Below are positions 15,790 to 24,282 of a stretch of 64,000 nt of DNA, in pieces (position 1 is the stretch's first letter; the number at the start of each line of letters is the position of its first letter). The notes beneath the pieces are model-generated. The model was not told where the DNA came from. It worked only from the letters and a program-made list of their open reading frames with translations, and did no database searches. This DNA is from Tumebacillus algifaecis (GTDB taxonomy: Bacteria; Bacillota; Bacilli; Tumebacillales; Tumebacillaceae), in contig NZ_CP022657.1 in assembly GCF_002243515.1 (NCBI RefSeq), forward strand, positions 1,789,001 to 1,853,000, read 5' to 3'. A program made the translations under genes and the position numbers.

Positions 15790-16863
15790 ATGCTGTATGC
15801 GGTGATCTTGGCTGGCGGGGTGGGCAGCCGTTTTTGGCCGAAAAGTTCGTCTGCCAACCCAAAGCAATTTTTGCAAATCTTTGGGGACAAGAGTTTGCTG
15901 CAGACCACAGCGAGCCGCGTTCGTCCTTTGATCCGACAAGATTGCATCTATGTGGTGACGAACGACCGCTATTTTGACAAGATCCGGGAACAGTTGCCAG
16001 AACTTCCTCCCGAGAATCTGATCATCGAGCCGGAAGCGCGGGAGACGGCAGCCGGCATCGGGCTAGCTGCCGTTCGGCTGGCACGGCGCGACCCGCAGGC
16101 GGTGATGGCCGTTTTGCCATCCGACCACTTCATCGGCTCTGAGCAGGATTTCCGCCGCTGTCTTTCTTGGGCGGCCGAGTTTGCGCGCAATCATAAAATG
16201 CTGGTTACGTTTGGCATCCGTCCGACAGAGCCGAAGACAGGATATGGCTACATCAAAATGGATCGCCTGCTCGTCAACGATAACGGGCGGCGGGCCTACC
16301 ACGTCGCAGAGTTTACGGAGAAGCCAGATTTTGAGCGGGCCTTGCGCTTTTTGCAGTCGGGGAAATACCTGTGGAACTCGGGAATGTTCGTCTGGCGCGT
16401 TCAGGAGGTGTTGCACGCCTACCGTCGCTATATGCCCGAGATGTATCAGCAGCTTGCACACCTCTATGAAATCTTAGGTACTCCAGACGAAAAGGAGCAG
16501 TTTCGCGAAACGTACGGCAAGATGGAGAAGTTGTCGGTCGATTACGCGATCATGGAAAAAGCGGACAATGTCGCCGTGATTCCGGCCGATTTTGCATGGG
16601 ACGATGTGGGCTCGTGGCGGTCGGTCGAACGATTTTTAAGCCAAGACAATGCGGGCAATATTGTCAACGGTCTGCATGTAGGGATCGACACGTCGCGCTC
16701 GATCATCGAAAGCGAAGAGTTGCTGATCGCGACGATCGGGGTGCGCGACCTGTTGATCGTGCAGGCAGACCGAGCGATCTTGGTTGCCGACAAGGAGCGC
16801 GATCAGGAGATCAAAGAGCTGGTCAGACGGATTGAAAAACGAAACTTGAACGAGTTTCTGTAA
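15790..16863 (+). CDS. Mannose-1-phosphate guanylyltransferase (GDP-mannose pyrophosphorylase)
   Basis: 357 residues, cytosolic. The nucleotide-binding signature LAGGVGSRFWPKSS is at residues 7-20, then VLPSDHFIG, GYIKM, FTEKPDF and LWNSGMFVW, all typical of the GDP-mannose pyrophosphorylase group. It lacks the C-terminal isomerase domain of bifunctional enzymes. It makes GDP-mannose from mannose-1-phosphate and GTP. It sits between two CotS-like genes, which implies a sugar nucleotide for coat glycans. The ATG at 15790 has ggagaggagg upstream. Confidence 0.93.
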   Translation: MLYAVILAGGVGSRFWPKSSSANPKQFLQIFGDKSLLQTTASRVRPLIRQDCIYVVTNDRYFDKIREQLPELPPENLIIEPEARETAAGIGLAAVRLARRDPQAVMAVLPSDHFIGSEQDFRRCLSWAAEFARNHKMLVTFGIRPTEPKTGYGYIKMDRLLVNDNGRRAYHVAEFTEKPDFERALRFLQSGKYLWNSGMFVWRVQEVLHAYRRYMPEMYQQLAHLYEILGTPDEKEQFRETYGKMEKLSVDYAIMEKADNVAVIPADFAWDDVGSWRSVERFLSQDNAGNIVNGLHVGIDTSRSIIESEELLIATIGVRDLLIVQADRAILVADKERDQEIKELVRRIEKRNLNEFL

Positions 16864-16879
16864 GGGGGAGGCAAGTGAG

Positions 16880-18229
16880 ATGGGGAAGAAAAAAGAGGAA
16901 AAAGAGCTACAGGAGCTGTTTGATGCATTTGGTGCCGATCCGGAAGTGTTGCGCGAGTGGGATCTGGCGGTGGAGAAGATCAAGCAGGTGCGCGGCGTGC
17001 TGCGCCTGAAAACGCAAGCCGGCTACAGAGCGCTGAAGAAAGTGAACCTGTCAGAAGCGCGTGTGCGCTTCGTACAGGAGGCGATCGACCATTTGGCAGG
17101 CAGAGGTTTTCCAAACGTGCCGCGCTTTATCCGCACCAAGTATGGCGACCCGTATGTGGTGCACCCGAGTGGGATCTATTATTTGACCGATTGGGTGCCG
17201 GGGAAGGAAGCCGATTTGAAAAAGGCGAAAAACGTGTTCCTCGCCGCTGAGACGCTCGCCAAACTGCACAATGCAGGGGCAGGCTTTGCAGGCGGTCGGT
17301 TCGGGCAGGAGACCCGTGAGGATTTTTCGGCGAGTTGGGGGACGTATTTGGCAAAGCTTTCGAGCTATGATGCGAGCTTGGAGGAGCGTCGCGAACAGAC
17401 GGCGATGGATGAGTCCTATCGCTCCCACCGACTTGAACTGACCCAGATGATCGAACATGCGACCGAGCAGCTCGCCAACACGCCCTATCCGCAGATCTTG
17501 GAGTGGGCGCGGGAGCACAAGACGCTCTGTCATGGATCATTTTCGCGACAGAATCTGATCGTCGAGAAGGAGCGCATGACGGTGATTGATTTTGATCATT
17601 GTCACTATGGACATCCGGTGCATGATCTGGGCGCGCTGTTGACCCGTTATATGCCACGATACCAGTGGGATACAACGATCGGCTTTTCGATCCTCGATGT
17701 TTACCGCGGGGTGCGAGAGGTCAGCGCGGAGGAGATGACGGTGCTGGCGGCATACCTTTCCTTCCCACAGCGCACGTTGGAAGTGGTCGAGGCCTATTTT
17801 GAACGCACGCGCGATTGGGATGGCGGACGTTTTGCGAACCGTTTCCGCAAGCAGTTGGCGCTAGATGAAGGGCGGGAGATGTTCGTGCAGGATTTGATCG
17901 CCCGCTATGGACTGAATCTGTCGGCGCCTTCGTTTGCCCCGCATTTGGAAGGCTTAGAATCGTACGATGAGTTGGATGGAATGGAGTCGTCGTCGGTGGA
18001 AACTCGCGAAGACGGTTGGGAAGCGCAACATGTAGTGGAAAAATCGGAACAGGTCTCGGTGGAAGTGGAGGAAGAGGCGCCAGAAGTCTCGCTGGTCAGC
18101 CATGAGGATGAATATGATGATCATGCGAATGAAGAGGAAAGCAGCAGTGGGACGAAGTTGCGCTACACGGTGCCGCGCGTCAAGCAACGCAAACCGCAAA
18201 AGCCAGGGCCTTGGCGTCCGAATCGTTAA
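16880..18229 (+). CDS. CotS-family protein with altered catalytic aspartate and acidic C-terminal tail
   Basis: 449 residues. The kinase-like domain (about 1-345) keeps IDFDHCHYG, but the catalytic loop reads CHGSFSRQNLIV, with serine in place of the catalytic aspartate. A roughly 100-residue tail rich in Glu/Asp/Ser follows, then a basic end (VKQRKPQKPGPWRPNR) not present in the other paralogues. It starts at ATG 16880 behind aagggggagg, 16 bases after the pyrophosphorylase stop, so the two are likely co-transcribed. Probably a structural coat protein. Confidence 0.85.
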   Translation: MGKKKEEKELQELFDAFGADPEVLREWDLAVEKIKQVRGVLRLKTQAGYRALKKVNLSEARVRFVQEAIDHLAGRGFPNVPRFIRTKYGDPYVVHPSGIYYLTDWVPGKEADLKKAKNVFLAAETLAKLHNAGAGFAGGRFGQETREDFSASWGTYLAKLSSYDASLEERREQTAMDESYRSHRLELTQMIEHATEQLANTPYPQILEWAREHKTLCHGSFSRQNLIVEKERMTVIDFDHCHYGHPVHDLGALLTRYMPRYQWDTTIGFSILDVYRGVREVSAEEMTVLAAYLSFPQRTLEVVEAYFERTRDWDGGRFANRFRKQLALDEGREMFVQDLIARYGLNLSAPSFAPHLEGLESYDELDGMESSSVETREDGWEAQHVVEKSEQVSVEVEEEAPEVSLVSHEDEYDDHANEEESSSGTKLRYTVPRVKQRKPQKPGPWRPNR

Positions 18230-18238
18230 TGTTACAGT

Positions 18239-18266
18239 TGCCGTCGATTCGAGGATCGGCGGCAAT
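18239..18266 (+). terminator. Weak terminator-like hairpin after the coat cluster
   Basis: ttgccgtcgat / atcggcggcaa stem with one G-T pair. No T-run follows, so termination is uncertain. The rest of the 18230-18490 gap shows no gene. Confidence 0.4.
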
Positions 18267-18490
18267 CTTCTGCCTCGATCTTGAATGATCCGCTTGCAGG
18301 AGGGATGATCTGTCTAGGATTTGTGAGGGGATCGAGGACAAGCTCATAGATGATTTGCCACCAGCATAGACCTGTTCCAGCGATCAAAGCGTTCCTCAGC
18401 TTTCGCGTGTTGTACCACTAGTAAAGCGGGGAAATAAAGCTGTTGATCTATTAAGGTCAGCGGCTTTCGTTTATACTGGAGGGTAATGTA

Positions 18491-19195
18491 GTGAAAGGGG
18501 CGGATCATTCGATGGATTTACAAACGGTGATGGCAAGACTGGAAGCGATGGGAACCGAGCAGGCCCGCAAAACGTACTTGCGGCATGGGGTTGGCGAGAA
18601 TGCCTTCGGAGTTTCATTTGCCAACATGAAGGTGCTGGCCAAGGAGATCAAGAAGAATCAAGACCTAGCAGAGCAACTGTGGGAGACTGGGAATTATGAA
18701 GCTTGCAGCATGGCGACTTTGATTGCCGACCCGAAAAAGATCAGCATCGAGACGCTGAATTCGTGGGCGTGGAGTTTGAAGACCTATGCGCTGAGCGATT
18801 TGCTGACGACCAACCTTGCCAGCAAGACTCAGTTCGCACAGCAGTTGATGGAAATGTGGATCGGGGAAGAGGATGCAGAGCCTGTTGGTCGTGCGGGCTG
18901 GCAGATGCTAAGCTTGCTTGCGACAGGTAAAAAAGAGGTGCCCGATGAGCTGTTCCAACCCTATTTGACGATCATCGAGGAGCGTATTCATCAGAGCAAA
19001 AACCGGATAAAGGAAGCGATGAACGGGACCCTGATCGCCATTGGCGGTCGAAATGAAGCTTTAGAAGCACGGGCCATTCCGATCGCGCAAAGAATAGGCA
19101 TCGTAGAGATCGACCACGGTGATACAGCTTGCAAAACACCAGATGCGATCGAGTACATCAAGAAAATGAGAGAACGCAAGAAGGCCAAGGCTTAA
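18491..19195 (+). CDS. AlkD-like DNA alkylation repair protein
   Basis: 234 residues of HEAT-like helical repeats (MDLQTVMARLEAMGTEQARK, GVSFANMKVLAKEIKKNQDLAEQL in part, LNSWAWSLKTYALSDLL, EPVGRAGWQML). This fits the AlkC/AlkD alkylpurine glycosylase superfamily, in which a HEAT scaffold removes damaged bases. I cannot confirm the catalytic aspartate of AlkD by eye. The start may be GTG 18491 (ggaggg seven bases upstream) or ATG 18512 (aaagggg upstream). Confidence 0.75.
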   Translation: MKGADHSMDLQTVMARLEAMGTEQARKTYLRHGVGENAFGVSFANMKVLAKEIKKNQDLAEQLWETGNYEACSMATLIADPKKISIETLNSWAWSLKTYALSDLLTTNLASKTQFAQQLMEMWIGEEDAEPVGRAGWQMLSLLATGKKEVPDELFQPYLTIIEERIHQSKNRIKEAMNGTLIAIGGRNEALEARAIPIAQRIGIVEIDHGDTACKTPDAIEYIKKMRERKKAKA

Positions 19196-19927
19196 ACTGA
19201 GTCTATGTCCCGCCACCTTTGCTGCTCGTTCAAGTCATGATGGCTCAGCGGGACGAGGTCGTGGATGTATCACCCGATCTGTACTTGCAGGATCGATCGA
19301 ACAGAGGATGGCTGTGCGTACGGCTTTTTTGGCGTTCTTCTTAGCATCGCAACGCCTGGGATCGGGTACAGTATGCAGAGTTGGATCGAGCAAGCAACGT
19401 GTAGCAGGTGCGATGTCCTGTGGTGACGACGTGTTACGAAATGGTGGAAGGTGAATGCGCACAGTGACCAAAGTAACGGTGATTTGCTACTCATTTCCCG
19501 GGAAATAGGTCATATGAACTATGTAAAACGAACGAGTCAAAAACACACCCACTGACCACCGTTCCGCATATTGCACGTTTCGCAGATCAGATTTTAGTAA
19601 AAGTACATCAAAATGAATGATGGACTTGAGGCGTGGTGGCTGGATATGCTGACTTATGATGTCTGAAGAAACCATAAGCCATTCACATCCTCATGCCTTA
19701 TGTAGAAAGGGCGTTTCTTTTTCTTACAAGGCAAGGCAGGAGGCCGTGAAGGAAAACGCCACAAAGCACACCTGATGAAGAGTATTAGTCTCCATAGATC
19801 ACGCAAAGAGCGCTTCCCGATTACGATACGGGAAGCGCTCTTTGCATCATTCGGCTCCATTTTGTTGACAGTTCGACGGAGCTTTGACTACAGCCCAGTC
19901 ATGTTTTTTACAAACAGGGTACTTGAC
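19196..19927. other. Gene-poor stretch between the AlkD-like gene and the NlpC/P60 gene
   Basis: No open frame here has both an RBS and a plausible protein. It contains a 12-bp palindrome (tttcccgggaaa, 19494-19505) and one very strong hairpin at 19802-19845. The rest looks unstructured. Confidence 0.6.
19802..19845. repeat. Strong 17-bp inverted repeat hairpin
   Basis: gcaaagagcgcttcccg and its exact complement are separated by 9 bases. It lies about 80 bases past the stop of the minus-strand NlpC/P60 gene and could act as its terminator or a 3' stabiliser; no clear T-run follows. Confidence 0.8.
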
Positions 19928-20788
19928 TTAGATCACTCGCTTCGCACCAATGTACTTGGCGCCCCAATAGGACGGGTCGTTAACTTTGGCGATGCTTACA
20001 CCTTTGGACGAAGTAGCAGAAATGAACTCTCCGTTCCCGGTGTAGATCCCAACATGTCCGACAACGCCTTTTTTATTCAGCGAGAAGAAGACGAGATCAC
20101 CCGGTTTCAAACTGCTCTTGGCGATCGGTTGTCCGGTGTTGTACTGTTCACCCGAAACACGCGGCAAAGACATGCCGTTCTTGGCGAACACATACTGCGT
20201 CAACCCCGAGCAGTCAAACCCTTTTGGTGTCATCCCACCCCAAACATAGGGGGTGCCCATATAGGATTTAGCCGTTTTGATGATCTTTTCGCTCATCGGC
20301 ACATAGACCGGAGCCAGCGCCTGATGAGTTCTTCCATCGGTTGCGACGATCGCCGACAGTGTCGGTTGATGCCAAGTCACTTTCGCGTTCAGCGCTTCGG
20401 TGGCGAAGCGGATCGGCACAAATGTCCGCTCTTGCTTCAGGACCGGAACTGTATCCATCAGTTCTGTTTTCCCGTTGATGACGATATGGCGGTCTCCCGT
20501 CTTCAATTTGACAGTCGTAGCACCATTGGTCATCGTCACTGTCACCTGTTGTCCATCTGACTTCCAATCAACCTGATAGCCCATCGATTCGGTCAAAAAG
20601 CGAATCGGTACTTGCACCCGATCTGCTCCATCCAGATACGGTTTTACATCTGGAAAGGTGACCAACTTGTCATTGAGCTGCACGTTGTAATTGGGAGCAC
20701 TGGAAGCCTCCGCTTCACCATTAACTTGACACAATATTCCAACAAAAGCAAAAACACTGATGGCCAGCTTCGCACGCCACGATTTCAT
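19928..20788 (-). CDS. Secreted NlpC/P60 cell-wall endopeptidase with copper amine oxidase N-like stalk
   Basis: 286 residues. A signal peptide (about 1-28, ending near AEASSA) is followed by a copper-amine-oxidase N-terminal-like domain (about 35-145; VQVPIRFLTESMGYQV and FVPIRFATEALNAKV repeats), which usually anchors to wall. The catalytic NlpC/P60 domain comes last, with YVWGGMTPKGFDCSGL (nucleophile Cys) and GHVGIYTG (His). It probably cuts stem peptides in peptidoglycan outside the membrane. A c-di-AMP riboswitch lies in its leader, a known pairing for wall hydrolases in Firmicutes. Confidence 0.92.
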   Translation of the reverse strand: MKSWRAKLAISVFAFVGILCQVNGEAEASSAPNYNVQLNDKLVTFPDVKPYLDGADRVQVPIRFLTESMGYQVDWKSDGQQVTVTMTNGATTVKLKTGDRHIVINGKTELMDTVPVLKQERTFVPIRFATEALNAKVTWHQPTLSAIVATDGRTHQALAPVYVPMSEKIIKTAKSYMGTPYVWGGMTPKGFDCSGLTQYVFAKNGMSLPRVSGEQYNTGQPIAKSSLKPGDLVFFSLNKKGVVGHVGIYTGNGEFISATSSKGVSIAKVNDPSYWGAKYIGAKRVI

Positions 20789-20799
20789 CGTTGCAAATA

Positions 20800-20915
20800 C
20801 CCTCCTCCTGCGCCTCCGAGGTTAGTTGACGGGTTCGGGAAGAGGATTTCCCTTGCTCTAAAAATCGGTAGAACATTCACCCCAAAGTAATGCGTCCCCC
20901 GTACTCATCGCATCA
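20800..20915 (-). promoter_or_regulatory. c-di-AMP (ydaO/yuaA) riboswitch upstream of the NlpC/P60 gene
   Basis: On the minus strand the leader holds the conserved ydaO blocks in order: gcgatgagtacgggggac, ttggggtgaat, then cttcccgaacccgtcaacta, acctcggaggcg, and finally gcaggaggaggg, which also serves as RBS. The RBS overlap suggests that ligand binding hides the Shine-Dalgarno or is coupled to it. In this class c-di-AMP turns genes off. Confidence 0.88.
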
Positions 20916-21070
20916 GTTATATCGACAAGATTCGGCATAGTATGCATTCATGCTATCATGCGACTTTGCGAGGAACAAGGCGGGAATCACTGGTAATGAT
21001 GCGGAGACCCCTGCGCAGCAATGCGGGTGCAGGCTGGTGACACGATCGCTTGACCCTGCATGAGCAACAG

Positions 21071-21100
21071 AACGCCACCCTCAGCAGCAAGGGTGGCGTT
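21071..21100. terminator. Hairpin after the 50-residue membrane protein gene
   Basis: aacgccaccct / agggtggcgtt stem with an 8-base loop; the T-run is poor in both directions. Confidence 0.5.
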
Positions 21101-21105
21101 GTTCC

Positions 21106-21258
21106 TTACGTCCCAATAAACATCGCGACCATGATCAAGAACAGCAGCAAGAGTAAAAAGACATCGAGCACATTTGGGAAAAAAAGTGCTCGGAGGAAGA
21201 CGAGCGCGATGGCACCACCTAGCAGGAACTTGACGGTGCGCAGCAGGTAGTAGAACAT
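21106..21258 (-). CDS. Small hydrophobic membrane protein (50 residues)
   Basis: Starts MFYYLLRTVKFLLGGAIALV and ends in a leucine/valine/isoleucine-rich stretch (FLLLLLFLIMVAMFIGT), giving two membrane segments. ggaggtttg lies seven bases before the ATG. Nothing more can be said about its role. It lies divergent from the phosphohexomutase gene. Confidence 0.6.
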   Translation of the reverse strand: MFYYLLRTVKFLLGGAIALVFLRALFFPNVLDVFLLLLLFLIMVAMFIGT

Positions 21259-21396
21259 CTGACAAACCTCCGTTTCCAAATCCTTTCCTTGACAGTGTAT
21301 GTGCTTCCGCCTGCCATTCGTGCGCAGTTCGTGACAAAAGCCCAAGGCCCTGCATAGTCTACAAGACATGTAAAGCTGGCAGGAGGGACGGTCATT

Positions 21397-22824
21397 ATGG
21401 AAATCCGTTTTGGAACGGAAGGTTGGCGCGGTCAGATCGCCGACACTTTTACAATCAGCAATGCTCGATTGGTTTGTCAGGCCATCGCTGACGAACTGCA
21501 CGCCAGGCAAACTGCCGAACTGGGGATGGTCATCGGTTATGACACGAGGTTTCTCTCTGATAAATTTGCGCGGGAATGTGCGCAAGTGCTCGCCGCCAAC
21601 GGCATTGCTGTCTATTTGCTCGATACGGTCACACCGACACCACTGCTTTCCTTCGCTGTGCGCTACCTCGGCGCAGCAGGCGGGCTGATGGTCACGGCGA
21701 GCCACAATCCGGCCGAGTGGAACGGGCTGAAATGGAAGGGTCCACACGCCGGACCTGTCAAGGAGAGCGACATCGTTCAGATGGCGGCGCGGGTCGGAAA
21801 GTCAGCGGTGCAAAGCATGTCTTTTGACTCGGCTAGACGTGCCAGGTTGATCCGCTTGACCAATCTGGATGAGCCCTATTTTTCTCAATTGTTTCGCTTC
21901 TTGGCCCCGTTCAATAGCAAAAAGCGCAAAATTCACGTCGTCGTCGATGCGATGCATGGTGCGGCGGGAAACTATTTTGCCAGAGCACTCGAGGAACTGG
22001 GCTGTCAGGTCACGCCTTTGCGCACCAAACCTGATCCGACGTTTGGCGGTGTCAACCCGGAACCGATCAAACAGAACCTCGTTTTGCTGAAGGAGAAAGT
22101 TCTGGAAGTCCACGCCGATCTCGGTCTGGCCACAGATGGTGACGGAGATCGACTAGGGGCGGTCGATGCCCGCGGGACGTTTGTGTCACCGCAGATATTG
22201 TTCACCTTGCTCACCTTGCATCTGTTGCGTGAACGCCAATGGTCAGGGGCGGTGGTGCGAACGTTTTCTACCACCCAGATGATCGACAAGGTGGCTCGAC
22301 TGCATGGTGTCGCACTGCGCGAAGTGCCGATCGGCTTTAAGTATATCTGCGATCTGATGCAGACGGAGGATGTGCTGCTTGGCGGCGAGGAGAGCGGTGG
22401 AATCGGGATTGTGCGCCACATGCCTGAGCGGGACGGCATCTTCTCGGGAATGCTTCTGCTCGAACATCTGCTCACGTCCGATCAAAAGTTGAGCGAAGCG
22501 GTGGAGAGCCTGATGGTTCTGATCGGTCCTCATGCCTACGAGCGGGTCGATCTTCCAGTGGCCGCGAAGAAAAAGGAGCAACTGCTCAAATCGCTGCGGA
22601 CGAAGCCGCGCACGTTTGCAGGCTTCGCGGTAAAAGAGGTGCAGACCCTTGATGGCATCAAGTATCGCTTGAGCGGTGGCGGATGGATCTTGTTTCGGCC
22701 AAGTGGCACAGAACCGCTGCTTCGCGTCTATGCTGAGGCGCAAGATCAGGCCGATGTCAAAAAGCTGATCGAGGCCGCTCGGCTATTGATCGAGCAAGGG
22801 AAAGCGGTCCTCAAAGATCGCTAA
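21397..22824 (+). CDS. Phosphoglucomutase/phosphomannomutase family enzyme
   Basis: 475 residues of the alpha-D-phosphohexomutase superfamily. Visible sites: the start GTEGWRGQI; the phosphoserine loop MVTASHNPAEWNG (Ser about residue 103); the metal loop TDGDGDRLGAVD; the sugar loop GGEESGGIG; and the phosphate loop RPSGTEPLLRVYAE. It interconverts hexose 6- and 1-phosphates. With the GDP-mannose pyrophosphorylase 5 kb upstream it could supply mannose-1-phosphate, but the exact sugar cannot be read. Good RBS (ggaggg) and terminator. Confidence 0.92.
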   Translation: MEIRFGTEGWRGQIADTFTISNARLVCQAIADELHARQTAELGMVIGYDTRFLSDKFARECAQVLAANGIAVYLLDTVTPTPLLSFAVRYLGAAGGLMVTASHNPAEWNGLKWKGPHAGPVKESDIVQMAARVGKSAVQSMSFDSARRARLIRLTNLDEPYFSQLFRFLAPFNSKKRKIHVVVDAMHGAAGNYFARALEELGCQVTPLRTKPDPTFGGVNPEPIKQNLVLLKEKVLEVHADLGLATDGDGDRLGAVDARGTFVSPQILFTLLTLHLLRERQWSGAVVRTFSTTQMIDKVARLHGVALREVPIGFKYICDLMQTEDVLLGGEESGGIGIVRHMPERDGIFSGMLLLEHLLTSDQKLSEAVESLMVLIGPHAYERVDLPVAAKKKEQLLKSLRTKPRTFAGFAVKEVQTLDGIKYRLSGGGWILFRPSGTEPLLRVYAEAQDQADVKKLIEAARLLIEQGKAVLKDR

Positions 22825-22830
22825 ACGAGG

Positions 22831-22869
22831 TCCAAAGGTGGTGCGACCGTGCCACCTTTGGATTTTTTT
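22831..22869 (+). terminator. Terminator after the phosphohexomutase
   Basis: tccaaaggtgg / ccacctttgga stem followed by T7. Confidence 0.9.
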
Positions 22870-22922
22870 GGCGTTCTCACCCAATACTAGCAGGAAAGAC
22901 TTGGGGAACGGGGGACTGCTGC

Positions 22923-23066
22923 ATGTTCAGTTCGGCAGAGATTTTTTTCAATTTGATATGGTTCGCACTGTTGCTGCTTGGTACAATGATTACGGTTTCA
23001 ATTTTACGAAAACGCGACCCGTTTGATGATGGACCTTCTGTTGATGATGAGACGGAAGAGGTGTAG
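22923..23066 (+). CDS. Small membrane protein preceding an FtsX-type ABC permease
   Basis: 47 residues: MFSSAEIFFNLIWFALLLLG and then TMITVSILRKR form one membrane segment, and the tail is acidic (DPFDDGPSVDDETEEV). The stop is three bases before the ABC permease start, so the two are translationally close and probably one operon. It may be an accessory subunit of the transporter. The RBS (gaacggggg) is modest. Confidence 0.6.
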   Translation: MFSSAEIFFNLIWFALLLLGTMITVSILRKRDPFDDGPSVDDETEEV

Positions 23067-23069
23067 GCG

Positions 23070-24281
23070 ATGTGGCAGCGTATCCGGTGGGCGTGGCGCA
23101 ATTTGTGGCGCAAACCTCTGCGCAGTACACTTTTGCTGACCTCGACAGCGATCACGGCGGCGATCTTGTTTCTGAGCTACTTTTTCCTGATGTCGGTAGA
23201 GCGCAGTCTGACCGCAAGTGAGGCGCGTTTTGGGGCAGATGTGATGGTCGTGCCGAAGCATTATGGACAAGTAGCAGAGCAGGTGATGATCACAGGTGTG
23301 GTGAGCCCGTTTTATATGCCCGGTTCGGTGCTGTCAAAGCTGAGGGAGATTCCGGAGATTCAAGCGATGACGCCACAGCTTTATCTCGAGACCTTTTCGG
23401 GCGCGTGTTGTCAGGTCGAAGGTAAGTTTCCTGTTGTAGCATTCGATCCGCAGACCGATTTTACGCTGAAGGGATATCTCAGCGGTGTCGGGAGGGAACT
23501 GTCGTCAGATAAAGTGATCGTCGGTAGTGAGGCTGGCGGGAAGAACGCGATCTATCACCTGCAGTATAAAGCTTATCAGGAGCGGCTCAAGCTGTTCGGG
23601 CATGAGTTCGAACTGGCGCGCGTGCTGTTTCCGACTGGCACGGGAGCGGACAAGACGATCTATATGACGCTTGAGGCGGCTGGCAAACTGCGGGAGGCTG
23701 GTGGCAACGGGCTGAATTTTCCTCGGGACAGCGTGTCGGTGGTATTGTTGAAAACCGCCCCAGGCGATGAGGAGTTCGTTAAGCGTCAGGTCGAGCGCAC
23801 GATTCCGGAAGCTTCGGCGGTGACGGGTAGCAAACTGCGGGAGACGATCGAGCGCCAGTTGCTCCCTCTTCGGTTGCTGTCCTATTCGATGATCGGTGTG
23901 GTGCTGTTGATGGCGGCGATGCAAGGGATGACGCTTTTTTCAGCGCTGGTTAATGAGCGAATGCGTGAGATCGGCATGTTTCGGGCGCTCGGGGCTACGA
24001 AGTGGGCGGTGTATCGCGCGTTGCTGACCGAATCTCTGCTGGCAAGTGTGGTCGGTGGAACGCTGGGTGTCTTTTTGGTCGCGGCGTTGCTCGCAGACAA
24101 TCAGGCGGTGATCGCAAAGACGTTTCAATTGCCACTCTTGTTTCCGACCTTCTTGTCGTCTATCGCACTTGCAACAGGGGTCGTTGTGCTTACCGCGATG
24201 ATTGGAATGCTGGCGGCGGCGGTGCCGATTCGCTCGATTTTGCGACAGAATCCATATGACGCGATTCGGGAGGGCGAGTAG
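23070..24281 (+). CDS. FtsX/MacB-like ABC transporter permease
   Basis: 403 residues. One N-terminal membrane segment (about 15-40), a large extracytoplasmic domain (about 45-260) and three C-terminal membrane helices (about 275-395) with the FtsX loop NERMREIGMFRALGATKW. The outer domain has GADVMVVPKH and a CC pair in SGACCQVEG followed by VAFDPQTDF, features I associate with a permease subgroup near metal or haem handling genes; that link is weak. The ATPase gene starts 1 base after its stop. Confidence 0.88.
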   Translation: MWQRIRWAWRNLWRKPLRSTLLLTSTAITAAILFLSYFFLMSVERSLTASEARFGADVMVVPKHYGQVAEQVMITGVVSPFYMPGSVLSKLREIPEIQAMTPQLYLETFSGACCQVEGKFPVVAFDPQTDFTLKGYLSGVGRELSSDKVIVGSEAGGKNAIYHLQYKAYQERLKLFGHEFELARVLFPTGTGADKTIYMTLEAAGKLREAGGNGLNFPRDSVSVVLLKTAPGDEEFVKRQVERTIPEASAVTGSKLRETIERQLLPLRLLSYSMIGVVLLMAAMQGMTLFSALVNERMREIGMFRALGATKWAVYRALLTESLLASVVGGTLGVFLVAALLADNQAVIAKTFQLPLLFPTFLSSIALATGVVVLTAMIGMLAAAVPIRSILRQNPYDAIREGE

Positions 24282-24282
24282 G

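Noticed and set aside
19775-20560. 261-residue plus-strand frame
   Set aside because: Antisense to the NlpC/P60 gene, which has signal peptide, catalytic motif and riboswitch.
20977-21060. GC-rich inverted-repeat-containing stretch as a second riboswitch
   Set aside because: I could fold small hairpins but found no conserved blocks of any known class and no gene placed to be controlled by it.
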